Shown here piece after piece: positions 24,067 through 35,840 of a stretch of 64,000 nucleotides of DNA. A program made the translations under genes and the position numbers. Positions within the stretch are counted from its first letter, which is position 1. Each line of letters starts with the position of its first letter. The notes below the pieces were generated by a model that did no database searches, was not told the origin of the DNA, and worked only from the letters and a program-made list of their open reading frames with translations. Origin of the DNA: Campylorhamphus procurvoides (lineage: Eukaryota > Chordata > Aves > Passeriformes > Dendrocolaptidae); the NCBI GenBank assembly GCA_013396655.1, contig WBMV01004887.1, forward strand, positions 1 to 64,000, read 5' to 3'.

Positions 24067-27000
24067 ACAGTGCCCCATTTGTGTACAGCATGTGTCCATG
24101 GCAAGTGTGAGCTGCAAGCCTGAGTCCCACGTGAGGGGTATAGTTGATGGGGGACAAGGTATCACAGATACAATGGGCGATGGGTGACGAGCACACCATG
24201 GCAGGGGAACAGCTGGGGCAGTTGCTCCAAATGCCTGTGACAACTGTGCCAGCTTTGTACGTTCCAGTGAGCTCACTGGGTGTCACTTGTGCAAAGTGAG
24301 CTTGCAAGGAGCTTGTGATGTAAGCATGGATGCATGTGTCAGGGGAGACAACACGTGGCTGTAGTAGTGAAATGTGTGTGCAGCATGCAGACACTGCAGG
24401 CTGGTGGTAGCAGTGTTTGTGTGGGTTTGTTAATCACAGCAGTGCAAACTGGTAGCAGCTAAAAAGCCTCCCAAGTATGAGCACCTCCCATGTGGACTCT
24501 GGGGGTGAGGGAATGGGATGTAACATGGGCAGTTATGAAACCAGCTGGCCTAGTGAGAATAATTCACATACTGCTGTGGGAGGGACAGGAGAGACAAACA
24601 AAGCACTGGAAGATGAGAGGGCAGGGAGAATGGCTTAAAATCTATCTTCCCAACATGCCCTGGTGGATTAGTTCAGCATCTCAGCCCAGCTCCTCTTTAA
24701 TTCTTATGCAAGGGGTTTCTCTGGAAGGGACAGTCTGTCCTCGCCAGCTGAACACCAGGCACAGGGCACTGATTAACAAAAGGCCATCTCACCACCCGTC
24801 CCACACAGCAAAGGGTGAGAGGCAGCTGGGACTCATTCCCTGCAAGAACTGAGGTTGTGGATTTTTGTTTCTGCCTCACATCATGCTGTTGCTCATCACT
24901 GACTGGAAGATGTACTCGTCTGAGCCTGCCATGGCCTCTTATTCACTTTTGGCTCTGATTTGAGAGTGCTGATTTGTGTCTGTAAGGCCTCATGTAGTCT
25001 ATTTTTGGGGCAACTCTGTAGCCCAACAGCTCACAGTTCCTACAGCTGGATGTCTAGAGGCCAGGGGTGTCTGAGCTGGGAACATGCATAGCACTTGGTC
25101 TGTCAGAACTGCTGCTCGGAATTGCAGGCAGTGGTAGAAAGGCAGCGGGCATTGTGTACATACCTAGGGAAGTGCAATGTCCTGGCAATGGCCTCACTGC
25201 AGCTGCAGGATGGGCAGAGAGCTAGTCTAGGAACTGCTCCTGATTCATTTATCACTTGCATTGTCCTCAGCTGTACAGGGAGGTGACAGATTAAACCCCA
25301 CAGTGGAAGGTTAAATTTGTTCTTCTGCAGCTGACTGTTTTGTGATCTTGGGCAAGTCACTTCACCTTGCTCTCAGTTTCTTCTGTCCCCCTTTGCTTGC
25401 ATTCTGGTTGAGAACAGAAGCTGTCCTTTCTCTTGCGATTGCACCAGCAATAAGAATGGAGCCATGGAAGATGTGAGGACTCTGAAGGCTTCTCCATGGA
25501 ACAAATCATCAAATAATTACAAGGACTCAGAAAATCCCACATTTTTCACAAATTACTCTTACATTTTAACAATGGGCAATGCATTTTGAGCTCGTGAGAT
25601 CATCTGACTGCCACAGGAGAGCTGTGTCTCAAACAGAGCTGCAGGGAACACGCAGCTTCATCCAGCCAGTATAACTGCACAGTGCACAGCTGTTCTCACC
25701 CTGACTTGTCTCTTCTACTCACCTCAGACTGCTCTGTCCCATCAGCACCCACCAACTTGCTGAGAACTGCTGGCTCCTTGGGCACTCCAGTGCACTCTGT
25801 TATTTAACCCTGCCACCCTGGGTGCAGCCAGTCACTCTGTGTCTGCAGCTCTCTGCTCCAGAGCTGTTTATCATCATAGCTCTTCCCTGCTTTCCCCACA
25901 GCCTCATGCAACAGCCTCATGGAAGGGTCCAATAAGTTTCTCTATTCCAGGTAGCGTCCTTACTAGTGAGCCCAACACTGTATCCTGGAAAGCAAAAGGC
26001 ACATGGTATAACCCAGCAGCCTGGAGCTAAATGATAGTTCTTTTCTGCTTATATTTAACCAGATCCTTCTGTGTGGTACCAAGTGTTCTGCTATGGGTCT
26101 GCCTTGCCTGTCATGTGCTTGCACCCACTCTCCTACTGATTCATTATTCCATCCCTGAGAGAAGCAAGTGCAGGCTGCAGGTCATGTTATATATATCTTC
26201 AAAGTCTTCTCTGGAGTTCCTGCATCAGCTCTTCCTCCTCTGTTCGATACCCCAGGAGTGGTGCGCAGGCCAGTGTTGGGGCCCTGACACACAGAGGCTG
26301 TTGCTGGGTGAGCATCTAATCACCTGTCAGGAGCAATTTCAAGCTCCTTATTCTCTTGGTTGCCATTTCTGTAACAAGGCTTTGTGCTCTACAGGCCCTC
26401 AGGTGACTCTTTCAGTGACTGTAGTGCTGGGACATTCAAAGAACTCTATCGATGTATTACAGCCAGGGACCCAAATATTAACAGGTCCCAGGTTTCAAGA
26501 CATGCTATTTCAAATCTGGGGCCAGCACTAAAATAATCCTGCTAATTTCAGAGGCAAAAAAAAATTTAAAGCTCAAATATCCTGTGTCTCTCAAACTGCT
26601 TCAGGATGCTGTTTGTGTTCATCCTGAATTTCTTTGCAGGCACTAGGACAGTGAAATCACATCACTCCACTTTACCACTTTCCAGGCTGACCTGACTTTG
26701 ACAGTGAGTCACTTGGGGTTGCGTGCCTGGGCTTTCCAGAAAGCAGAGGCATTTCCGACACTAAATACTCCCTTCTGGAGGGGTCATGGTCAAAGGTAAG
26801 CATTTTGCTGATAGCCCACTGATTGCTCTGCTAGTGTAACTTTCCCCAAGAACTGGAAGCAGCCCAGGAGCTGAGGCTCCTTATGGTTTGCAAGCCAGGC
26901 TGCTGTTAGCTAATATCCCAAGGGGGTATGAAAAGGTTGGTTACCTGAAGAGCTCTCAGGGCATTGCAAACCCTCTATCTGACAGCCCTCAGGCTGTCAC

Positions 27001-27519
27001 TTGCGTGCAGTTTCACTGCCCCTCTTCCACTATGGGAATATGCTGGCCTATGGCATGGGAGAGACAGCAGCACCCTGCTACAGCCATAGGTTGTAGTGTC
27101 CCATCAAGGGACTGAATAATAGGAAAAAGGGGAGTAAATCTCATACACTGAGCACAACCAACCAGGCAGGGCTGAGAGACAACTGAAGGACAAGCAGGCA
27201 GCAAGGTGGCAACCAGAAGGACCTTACTCTGAACAAAGGTCATCTCTGCCTAACTTCCCAGGGCTGGCACAGCTTTTTAGGCTTCTACCCAGGAAGAAAT
27301 CAAAGTGGTAGCAGATATCTAAATTATTTTCAGAGTCAGTGGCTGCTCTGTGAAAGCCATGGGCTGGCCGTCAGGTGGGCTGACCCCTATTGCAGGTGAT
27401 GGGTGCAGCGTTGGTGGGTGCTGGCCCTCTCAGAGCCTACTTTCCCTCTAGATCAAATGTTTCCTCCCCTGACCAGAAGCATCAGTGTGTGAGCCCGGGG
27501 AGTCAGGAGCTGCAAGAAT

Positions 27520-27948
27520 TTTGGGACCTATGGGGAGGAGCACAAGTCCTGTGAGGCGCGGCTGAGGGAGCCAGGGTTGTTTAACCTGGAGGAAGGGAAG
27601 CTCAGAGGAGACCTTATCGCTCTCCACAACTGCCTGAAAGGAGGTTGTAGCAAAGGGGAGGGTCTGCCTCTTCTCCCAAGTAACGAGCAATAGGACAAGA
27701 GGAAATGGCTGCAAGTTGCATCAGGGAAGGTTTAGTTTGGATAGCAGGAAAAATTTCTTCGCTGAAAGGGTTGTCAAGCGCTGGAACAGGCTGTTCGGGG
27801 AAGTGGTGGAGTCACCATCCCCAAAGGTACTTAAAAGACGTGTAGATGTGGCACTTAGGGACATGGTTTAGTGGCGAACATGGCAGTGCGGGGTTAACGG
27901 TGGGACTCGAGGTCTCTTCTAGCCTGAGCCATTCAATGACCCTGTGAC
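27520..27948 (+). mobile_element. CR1 LINE 3' fragment
   Basis: GTCCTGTGAGGCGCGGCTGA, GGAGACCTTATCGCTCTCCA, AAAAATTTCTTCGCTGAAAG and GGACATGGTTTAGTGGCGAA are hallmark CR1 3' sequences, ending near a degraded ATTCAATGAC tail. It is relatively well preserved. Confidence 0.9.
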
Positions 27949-28500
27949 GCCGGGACCCGCGGGGATGCCAGCCTTGCTTTCAGCTCTAGATGGTGCTCTA
28001 AGGCCGGGCAATGCCCGTGCTTCTCCTCCAGCCCCGCAGTGCCTCCCTGCGCCGCGTCCTGCCGGCACACACACGGGGCTGGGGAGGGCAGGACCCCCAC
28101 CCCGGTGACCACGGCAAGAGGAGAAGCCTGTGCAGCCCTTCCAAGGACTGCCTGCCGTCTCAGCTCCTCCTGGTGTGGCATCCCCCGGCCGTGGGACCCT
28201 GTGCCGCGGGTGGCCGCACAGACAGACTGCCTCCCCCGTCTCCCCATCCCTCCGCTGTCCCCTCTGTCTGCCCCAGCGAGGCTGCCCCAGCTGGTCCTAT
28301 CCCACCCCTCGCTTTCAGCACCCCAGCAGGCTGCTCTGTCTCCTCCTTTCCTCCTGCCCATGCAGCAATAGACCGTCCCGGCTTTGCGGATTTAGCGCAG
28401 GGTCGGTGCCTGCGGGGATTTCCAATAGTGATGCTCCATTAGGGCCCAGCTCCGCTCTTATCACAGGCAATGCCAAAGTCCCATTGACTTCGGGGCGGGG
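27940..28500. other. GC/CpG-rich patch of unknown role
   Basis: It follows directly on a CR1 3' end and is clearly richer in CpG than its flanks (CGCCGGGACCCGCGGGG, GCGCCGCGTCC). Frames open on both strands because of composition, with no protein-like pattern. It could be a promoter or enhancer island. Confidence 0.35.
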
Positions 28501-30649
28501 AAGAGCAAGGCTGTAATGGCCTGGGAAGGTAAGGGTTTTTTTTTACTGGGTTGGGGTTTTTTTGGTGACATTTAAAATCATGGCCAATGTCCAAAAGCTG
28601 GGAGAGACCTCGACCCTCATGCAAAAGTCAAGGAGAGCTGCTAAAGCTCAAAGCAAGCAGTGGAGGCATTCTTGCAGAGGATGTGCATAGCTGCTGGGGC
28701 AGTGCCATGTGCCTTTCTCCGCTCCTAGGCAAAACCTGGATGAAACCATGCTGTTTGAAAACTAACACGTTTGTTCAACACCATTTCCTAATCATGGAAA
28801 TCCAAACCCATTTTCTCCCCAATTGAGATTATTGTTGTGTTTCTTGAAAATATTTTTAGTTGCAGCATGTATCAAAATGTTTTGCTGAGCAAGTTTTGTG
28901 CAAGTCGAAAGGTGCCAATGATGATTTCGTTTCAAAAGGGTTGTCCAAAAGTGTCACCAAAAATAAAACATGAAACAAGTTTCTCAAGTGTCATTTCAAA
29001 CAACAACATTCATTTGAAAGCTGGCAAGAGTGACAACAGCATGGTTAGTTGTCATGGGGTAGAGGATCTGAACCAGTGCCTGGATCTTATTCACAGGGAA
29101 AAAGCCCTTCCTCTCCCCATTATGTTTCTGGTATTTTAAGAGCTTTCAATAATGAGCCAAGTAAGAAGTTCAGAAGTAAGTCAGGAAAGAAATATAGATT
29201 GTGGTCAAATAAACAAAGAAGCAATGTCTTTCTCCTGAAAATCAAGCTGCCACTCCCTTGGGATTAGAGGCAGGTCCTGGGGAAGTGGTCCTTCTATCAG
29301 ACCCTGGAGGAGAGAGGAAGCCCGGGGACATCATGCTCTCTCATGCAATACAGGTATCTTCTCTGGAGAGCACAGGGCGAGGAGGTGTCATCTACTTTCC
29401 AGGTGATGCTCCACATACTGTATGCAAAAGGCAAAATACTCAGTGTACTTATGATTATGAATGGCTTGGAGTGCTGATTTGCAGAATCCTTAAAAATGTT
29501 GAGCCTTCTCTATAGCAAAGAACTTTCCAAGATGGATTATCCTGATGGCTTTTTACAGACTGTGTAAAGGAGTCCCTGGGTTAGGGTTGCATGTGTGCAA
29601 CTTGCAGGAACAGTCACTAGAGTGACTGCACCATGTCGTTGGAGGAGCTCTGTGTGGCAACATCAGCACAGCTGCATGAGGAGTGTCTGATGGGCAGAGA
29701 TCTACCCATCATCTCTGTTCTCCTGAACTCTGGCTGTTCCTCTGCTTCCCTCTGACCCCTCCCTTCAGCCCCCTTCTCTCTCCCCTCTAACAATCTGACA
29801 GCATGGAAAGCTTTCTCGCACTTTTATTGTGAACAACCAGTGGCTGGGTATTCCTCAATGCCTCAGTGTCTTCTCCACTGTGATGCCAATCATGACATGA
29901 AAAGGGCCAGCAGGTTCACACATGGAGGGGGCTGGAACACCAGCATGGCTGCATGATGCTTGTTCCCTCAGCTTTATTGCAATCTTTTCTCATTTCTTTC
30001 CCCGAGACCCACATCAGTTGAAGTGAGGGGTGGCAGTACTGACCTCTTTGTTGCCTCAGCCACTCCAGCTGTGCATTCCCACGGCCCTGGTGCACCATGC
30101 TTGCCTGGCATCTCTGGGCATTTGCTCCTTGGTGATGACCCTCCCAAGTTCTCATGGGATGTGGGCACTGGGTCCCACCAAGCACTGCCATTTGCCTTTG
30201 ATGGATGCTGTACATCAGTGAGGGGGGTGCCCAGCCATGAGGGTTCCCTCTCTCCTGAAGGCCACCACCCCAGCTTGTGTCCTAAATGCCCATGTCCCTA
30301 CACGCAAAGTCCTTCTCTCTCGGTCCATTAGTTTGTTTCCACTGCCATGGCCAGTGGCAGGCACCCGATTCTGAAAGCTGTATTAAAAGCCTGGTCAATA
30401 CCAGCCCCTGCTTATTCCCTCAGGGAAAAACAAGTAAATAATGGAAGAAGGGAGTGACTTCATTTCCTAAACCAGCAAACCTTTGAAATTAGCACCGAGA
30501 GAGGCGCCCCAGCTCCTGAGTGGGGAGCATTGGAGCTCTGAGAAGAGGCACCTCTGCCTCAGCACTGGCCATTTGAAACCTGGTGTATCCATCATTTCAG
30601 CGAAGGCTCTGAGGAAAACTGCTCTGGCAGATGGGCTCTAGAACTGAGG

Positions 30650-31370
30650 ATTCCTACAGAGCAAGGAAGAGGATGAGGTACTTAATGCCTTCTTTGCCTC
30701 AGTGTTTAATAATGAGACAAGTTGTCCTCAGAGTACCCAACCCACTGAGCTGGAAGACAGGGACAGGAAGCAGAACAAAGGCTCTATAATCCAGAGGGAA
30801 TGTTCAGTGATCTGCTACACCACTTAGACATTCCCAAGTATATGGGGCTGGATGGGATTCACCCAAAGGTACTGAGGGAGCTGGCAGAAGAGCTTACCAA
30901 GGTGCTATCCATCATTTACTGGCAGTCGAGGCTACTCAGGGGGGGCCCAGGTGGCTGGAGGTTGGCCAATGTGATGCTTATCTACAGGAAGGCCCAGAAG
31001 GAGAATTCAGGGAACTACAGGTCTGTCAACCTGACCTCAGTGCCAAGAAAGGTCATGGAGCAAATCACTTTGCCATCACACAGCACATACAACACAACCA
31101 GTGAATCAGGTTCAGCTAGCGTGAGTTTGGGAAAGGCAGGTCCCACTCGAGCAACGTGATCTCCTTCTATGACAAGGTTACAAGCTCAGTGGATGAGGGA
31201 AAGGCTGAGGATATAGCCTACCTGGAATTCATTGAAATCTATGACACTGTCTCCCACAGCATTCCCCTGAAGGAACTGTCAGGCTTGGATGGGTGCACTG
31301 TAGGCGGGGTAGAAAACTGGCTGCATGGCCAGGTCTAGAGAGTGGTGGTGAATGGAGTTACTCCAGTGAA
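30650..31370 (+). mobile_element. CR1 LINE ORF2 fragment (5' part of RT domain)
   Basis: The plus strand encodes EEDEVLNAFFASVFNNETSC and, further on, GLDGIHPKVLRELAEELTKV and YLEFIEIYDTVSHSIPL, with stops and frameshifts between. These are CR1 reverse transcriptase segments in order. The 3' end is missing. Confidence 0.88.
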
Positions 31371-32345
31371 TGGAGCAACCTGGCCAGGACAGCTGTTCCC
31401 TCACAGAATCTACATCCTGGGATGAGAAATGGCCATGTCTGGGTCTACATATGTCTTATAAATCTATCTGTGCTCTTTCTCAAATGCACTTCCATATTAC
31501 CTCACTTTCTCTTTCTCTTTTCCTCTTCCTCCTCTGCCACCTGCATGCTGTGTTTGCTTCTTCCTCTCAGTCCTGCTATTGCCTTCCTTACCCTTCTGCT
31601 TCTTTCCCTCTTCCTGTTGCTTCTTGAACCAATCCCAAATTGATATTGAGATATTGTTTTTCTGCTTTGTAAGTCAGGGATTGGGTGGGACATAATGTGT
31701 TCAGCCATTTTCCCCCATAGCACAACCTTTGGGTGCCCAGAGCAACTTCCTGAGCTCCCTGTTTGTCCTTCTGCCCTCATCTCATGTGCAGTTTTGAAGG
31801 GGTCATTCTTCTGCTCCTGAAGAAAAAGGCTTGTGAGGTTTTCACTTCTTTTGTTAAATGACAGCAAAGTGATGTTACAAGTCTTGCTTGGTTGATGTCC
31901 TCCCTCTTTTCCCCTCTACTTGCCTCTACCAAAAAGAGAGGCTTTAAGGTTATTTTATGAGGTTTTTTGGGCCTTCGATCTAGACCAATGTCTTGTACAT
32001 CTCTGCCTCTTCATCAAGCATATCTATAACCCTCTCCTGGGCAAGTTCTCACTATCTCCAAAGCAAGCAGGATTTTTGACCCATCCTAGTGGTAATTTTA
32101 ATGCAAGTGATTCCCTCCATACATACATTTTGTGTGACCTTCTTCCTGAACAAATTCTCTTAGCCTCTTATTGTCAGTCTTTATCAGAGAGGCCCAGAAC
32201 AAGGGAGCCCTTGTGGTAGAGCTTCCAGGCTCCAATGCCATACAAACAGCAAACACCAGCACTAATAACCCTCATCAATCTCTATATCACGCTGCAGCCA
32301 TGGGGTCTGTCCTTTGCTTCTGAACCTCCCCTTGGAATATTAGAC

Positions 32346-32351
32346 TTTATT
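32346..32351 (-). terminator. KCNJ4: Candidate KCNJ4 poly(A) signal AATAAA
   Basis: A canonical hexamer on the minus strand about 0.9 kb past the KCNJ4 stop codon. Confidence 0.55.
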
Positions 32352-33258
32352 AAAAATAAATAGTTACAAATTCAGTTTTACAGCTGATGGCATCAGGGAG
32401 AAGAACGGAGGAGGTGAAAGGAGCAAGTGGAGGGTCTGCTGTCCAGGTCACTTGTCTATCATCCCAGCTATGCTGTGCCAGGGAGCAGTCTGAGTGTGGC
32501 AAGCACTGGGCCCTGCCTCCTCCACCAGGTGTTTCAGGAGAGGAGCAGGATGTGTTTTTCAAGAGGATTGGGAGAATTGGGTCTGAGTCTGTGGAGCTGA
32601 GCTGCTTCTAGAGGTGACAGATACCAAAAGCCAAGGAGAATGAAGAGTAGGCTAAGTAAAGCGTCCTTGTCTCCTAGCTTTGCATTTGCAGTGGAAGAAT
32701 ATGGATTTCATTTCTCCTTCAGTTTTATATACAAAGAAAGAGTCATGTGCAACAAGCAACAAACATGCAAGTACACCCCACTCCCTCCAGGAGTCCTGAA
32801 CTCTCCCTTCCATCCTCTTCTGGTCAGTGCATAGGTAGTGCTTCTCTCCTAGTGACAGCCATGACCCTTGACAGCCATGGAGCCTACCCATACTGAGAGG
32901 GGACAGAAAGTCTGCTGTTTCCTCAGCAGCAGAAGCACTCGCTGCTGATCCCAGTCTGTCTTGTTGAAGGCAGGGACTCCTGTCACCTCTCCAGAGACAA
33001 GAAAACAGGCCTGCTGCTTTCCTGTCTCTGGGCACAGTCTGCATACCCGGGAAGAGTAGTATATCTGCACTCCTCTTCCAGGCAGTATGACTTCATGGGA
33101 AAGGGAGTATATCAGAGCAGCTCCAGGCCTCGATGTACTCAGGGGCTGAGAGGCAGTCATGGGAGGCATTGTTTGCTGGTCAAGGGACTTATCCAGTGTA
33201 TGGGTGCAGAATGGAGGAGACTGTGGGCAATGGGTATGGAATGGGGAGGCTGGAGGAG
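32346..33258 (-). other. KCNJ4: KCNJ4 3' UTR (probable)
   Basis: The stop codon is followed by about 0.9 kb ending at the minus-strand AATAAA (32346-32351), next to further A/T-rich hexamer-like sequence. The 3' end is inferred from the signal only. Confidence 0.6.
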
Positions 33259-34588
33259 TTAGATGGCTGACTCCCTGCGGTATGACATTGTATCTAGAGG
33301 CAGAGTTGCCTGGAGCCGCTCCAGGTCTAGGTGGCTTCCAAAATCCATCATCTGGATGATACCTCCCTCGTCCTTGGTGCTGCCCCCTAACACCACACCC
33401 ACTTCATCATCATCTTCGTCTTCGTCTTGACTGACAAGTGCCAGCTCATTCTCATAGCAGAAGGCACTGGGAGGTGGGGGAGAAGGTAGGATAGTCATCT
33501 TGCTTTCTTGTAGCTCCCGGGCTGAGCAGCGAGGTGTGCCAGCTACCTCGTAGGTCTTGTGAAAGCGTGAATAATCCACTTTGTAGTGGTTCTTCTCCTC
33601 AAACACAACGGGTTCAAAACGATGACCCCAAAGGATTTCACTAGCAAGGTAAGAGCTTCGTGCCTGTGTGGTCATGGCTGTGGCTTCCACCATCCCCTCC
33701 AGAATAACCACAATCTCAAAATTCTCTGTCTCCAGCTCCTCCTTGCCAATCCCATAGAGTGGACTCTCCTCATCAATCTCATGAACAATAATAATGGGTG
33801 AGACCAAAAATATACGATCAAGACCCACATCATAGCCCACATTTAGGTCCCGCTGGTCCAGGGGAAGGTATTCCCCTTCCTCTGTCATGTAGGGCTTGAT
33901 GAGCTGGGCTCGCACATGGGCCTCCACAATGTGACTCCTTCTCAGGTTGCCCACCCTCCACATGAGGCACAGTTTTCCATCCCGCACAGAGATGACCGCA
34001 TGATGACTGAAGAGGAGGGTCTGGGCCCGCTTCTTAGGCCTTGCCATCTTGGCCATGATAGTGCCAATCATGAAGGAGTCAATAACGCAGCCCACGATGG
34101 ACTGGACCACAACTGCCATGATGGCCAGAGGGCACTCCTCAGTCACGCAGCGGAAGCCATACCCAATGGTTGTCTGTGTCTCCACTGAGAAAAGAAAAGC
34201 CCCTAGGAAGCTGTTCACGTGCATGATGCAGGGCTTTAGGAGAGAGGGACCACCTCCCACTGCTGGTGCATTGAGGTCACCATGGAAGAAAGCGATGCAC
34301 CAGAAGAGGAAGCCGAAGAAGAGCCAGGAAACCAGGAATGCAGCCGAGAAGATCATAAGCATGTACCGCCAGCGAGTGTCCACACAGGTGGTGAAGATGT
34401 CGGCCATGTAGCGCTGAGACTTGTTGCTGAGGTTGGCAAAGTAGACGTTGCACTGGCCATTCTTCTTCACAAAACGGTTGCGGTGCTTCCGCCGGGGAGC
34501 ATGGCCCTTCCCGTTCCGGCTGTGCCCGTTCATGCTGCCCAGTGTGGAGACCTTGTGTCCATCCTCTTCAGTTGAGACAATGCTGTAC
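33259..34588 (-). CDS. KCNJ4: KCNJ4 main coding exon
   Basis: The acceptor is TTCTTCTCTTCCCAG (AG at 34590-34589), so the exon starts with the last base of an Arg codon followed by TACAGCATTGTC. It runs to the stop after RRESAI. The frame stays open upstream to a Met at 34647, but those codons read through the intron and its pyrimidine tract. The Met equivalent to the human annotated start (MNGHSRNG) is internal here, at residue 27. Confidence 0.96.
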
Positions 34589-35802
34589 CTGGGAAGAGAA
34601 GAAACAGGCATTTCCATCAGAAATGTGTGAAGAGTAACAGCAATCACTGAGACAGGGAGGGCAGGAGGTGTGGACGGCTCACAAGGCTAGAATACCACTC
34701 TGTTGAATTTCACCACAGCGTGTTTCACTGGTTATTGCACCATGATGCCTCTCTGGCCAAACCGGTGGAGGTCAGATGCAATATCTGCTGAGCCTTGCTG
34801 CCAGGAGGTTGTGTCTGACAGGGCAGTCATGACAGGGCAGCAAAGCAGCAGAAGCTTGTAGATCTGTGGTGCCTTTGTGGTCAAAAGGGATACAAGGCTC
34901 TGAAACCTGACAGCAGCTGGGATAGCCAGGAAGCCTGGGGGCAAGCACCCATAGCCTGGCCACATTTTGGCCCTGATATTATACAAAGCTGGGAGTTTCT
35001 ATTTTCTTCTCTGCTCTTCTCACTGATTTCATGGTGTGTGGTGACAATGTTTATACACTTCCTGCACTCAGGACAATTCTGTTGCCACAGCAACATGTGT
35101 GGCTTCCAGCATCCTGCATCCAAAACCAAAGGTGTAATTTGGGGATCAACAGTCAAAGTGCTGGCAGTTTCCTTGGCAGAAGATACACACACGCTTTCTG
35201 GAGACATTTGCCCCTCTGGCTCCCCTCCCTTGCATGTGGCTCTGATGCTGCTCCTCACGTGATGCTGTAACAGTTACAGGTATTCCTTAAAGATGTGGTG
35301 GCAGAAGATCCTCTGACCACTGAGGAAATTGAGCGATTGCACTCAACTGTCAAGATAACTTTGCCCTCATGCCTACTAAGCTGCAGCCTCACAGGACTCT
35401 GGAGTGTCTCTCTCCTGCCCCATAGTGTTGACATGTCAGCTGGAGTCCACCAGCATGGGCATCAAGACACCCATCCATATCTCATAGCGAGGCAAGCTCT
35501 GGTGGCTGGAGTTGTAACTCCTGAGGATCTGTGGCTACTGCAGCACTGCTGGAATGTGTAATTGCTGGTCCAGCACCATGCAGTGCTTTGCTTCTTCTCC
35601 ACAGTGTTTTGGTTTGGAGGAGAGGGGAGTCAAACCCTGAAACAGGAAAGGGAAAGCCCCTGACAGGCAATTTGAGAAGAATACCCTACAAGGCAGGCTG
35701 AAGGTAGGGCCTGAGGGGCCAGATGAACAGAATCAGGCCACCCAGGGCAGCAGCAGTCCTTGACAGGAGGGTTACTCACCTGTTGACTCGAATGCTGCCC
35801 AT
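33259..35802 (-). CDS. KCNJ4: Inward rectifier K+ channel Kir2.3, two coding exons, 450 aa
   Basis: Coding exons 35780-35802 (23 bp) and 33259-34588 (1330 bp) join in phase to 450 codons plus stop. Kir2.3 forms tetrameric K+ channels that set resting potential in neurons and heart muscle. In the joined protein the N-terminus [18 protein letters not shown] resembles Kir2.1. TM1 is at about 83-109, the selectivity filter TIGYG at 148-152, TM2 at about 161-185 with the rectification Asp in CVIDSF (about 178), and the PIP2-binding MARPKKR follows. The cytoplasmic domain contains [14 protein letters not shown], and the C-terminus RRESAI ends in a class I PDZ ligand. KCNJ4 is preferred over KCNJ2/KCNJ12 because [20 protein letters not shown], the [13 protein letters not shown] loop and the [14 protein letters not shown] tail match Kir2.3 (from memory). 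An acidic run (about residues 396-402) is probably length-variable. Confidence 0.95.
34589..35779 (-). other. KCNJ4: KCNJ4 intron between the two coding exons
   Basis: A 1.19 kb intron from GTGAGTAAC to CTTCTCTTCCCAG. No gene or repeat was recognised inside it. Confidence 0.85.
35780..35802 (-). CDS. KCNJ4: KCNJ4 upstream coding mini-exon (MGSIRVN + first two bases of Arg)
   Basis: Minus-strand ATGGGCAGCATTCGAGTCAA-CAG is followed at once by a strong donor GTGAGTAAC (GT at 35779-35778). Spliced to 34588 it gives [18 protein letters not shown] in frame, closely like the Kir2.1 N-terminus (MGS.R.NRYSIVSSEEDG). The start has G at -3 and G at +4. A weaker in-frame ATG lies five codons upstream (35815-35817). 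The exon's 5' limit may be an acceptor GTGCCCTTCCAG at 35841. Confidence 0.85.
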
Positions 35803-35840
35803 GGCTTGCTGTGTCATCAGGCGTCAGGGGCCCACGGGAG

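Larger units (their letters stand above)
16641..32345. other. Intergenic stretch between CSNK1E and KCNJ4
   Basis: About 15.7 kb without a recognisable gene on either strand. It holds CR1 copies at 23040-24066, 27520-27948 and 30650-31370, a (CAA)n run near 20310-20337, a pyrimidine tract at 22585-22635, a CT-rich stretch at 20870-21430 and a GC-rich patch at 27940-28500. The 166-codon ORF at 26031-26531 and smaller ones look random. Confidence 0.7.

Noticed and set aside
26031..26531. 166-codon plus-strand frame with a hydrophobic start
   Set aside because: No homology recognised; isolated between repeats and lacking any gene context.
34589..34647. Start of KCNJ4 at the Met at 34647
   Set aside because: These codons read through the pyrimidine tract and acceptor of an intron; the spliced start at 35802 gives a Kir2-like N-terminus.
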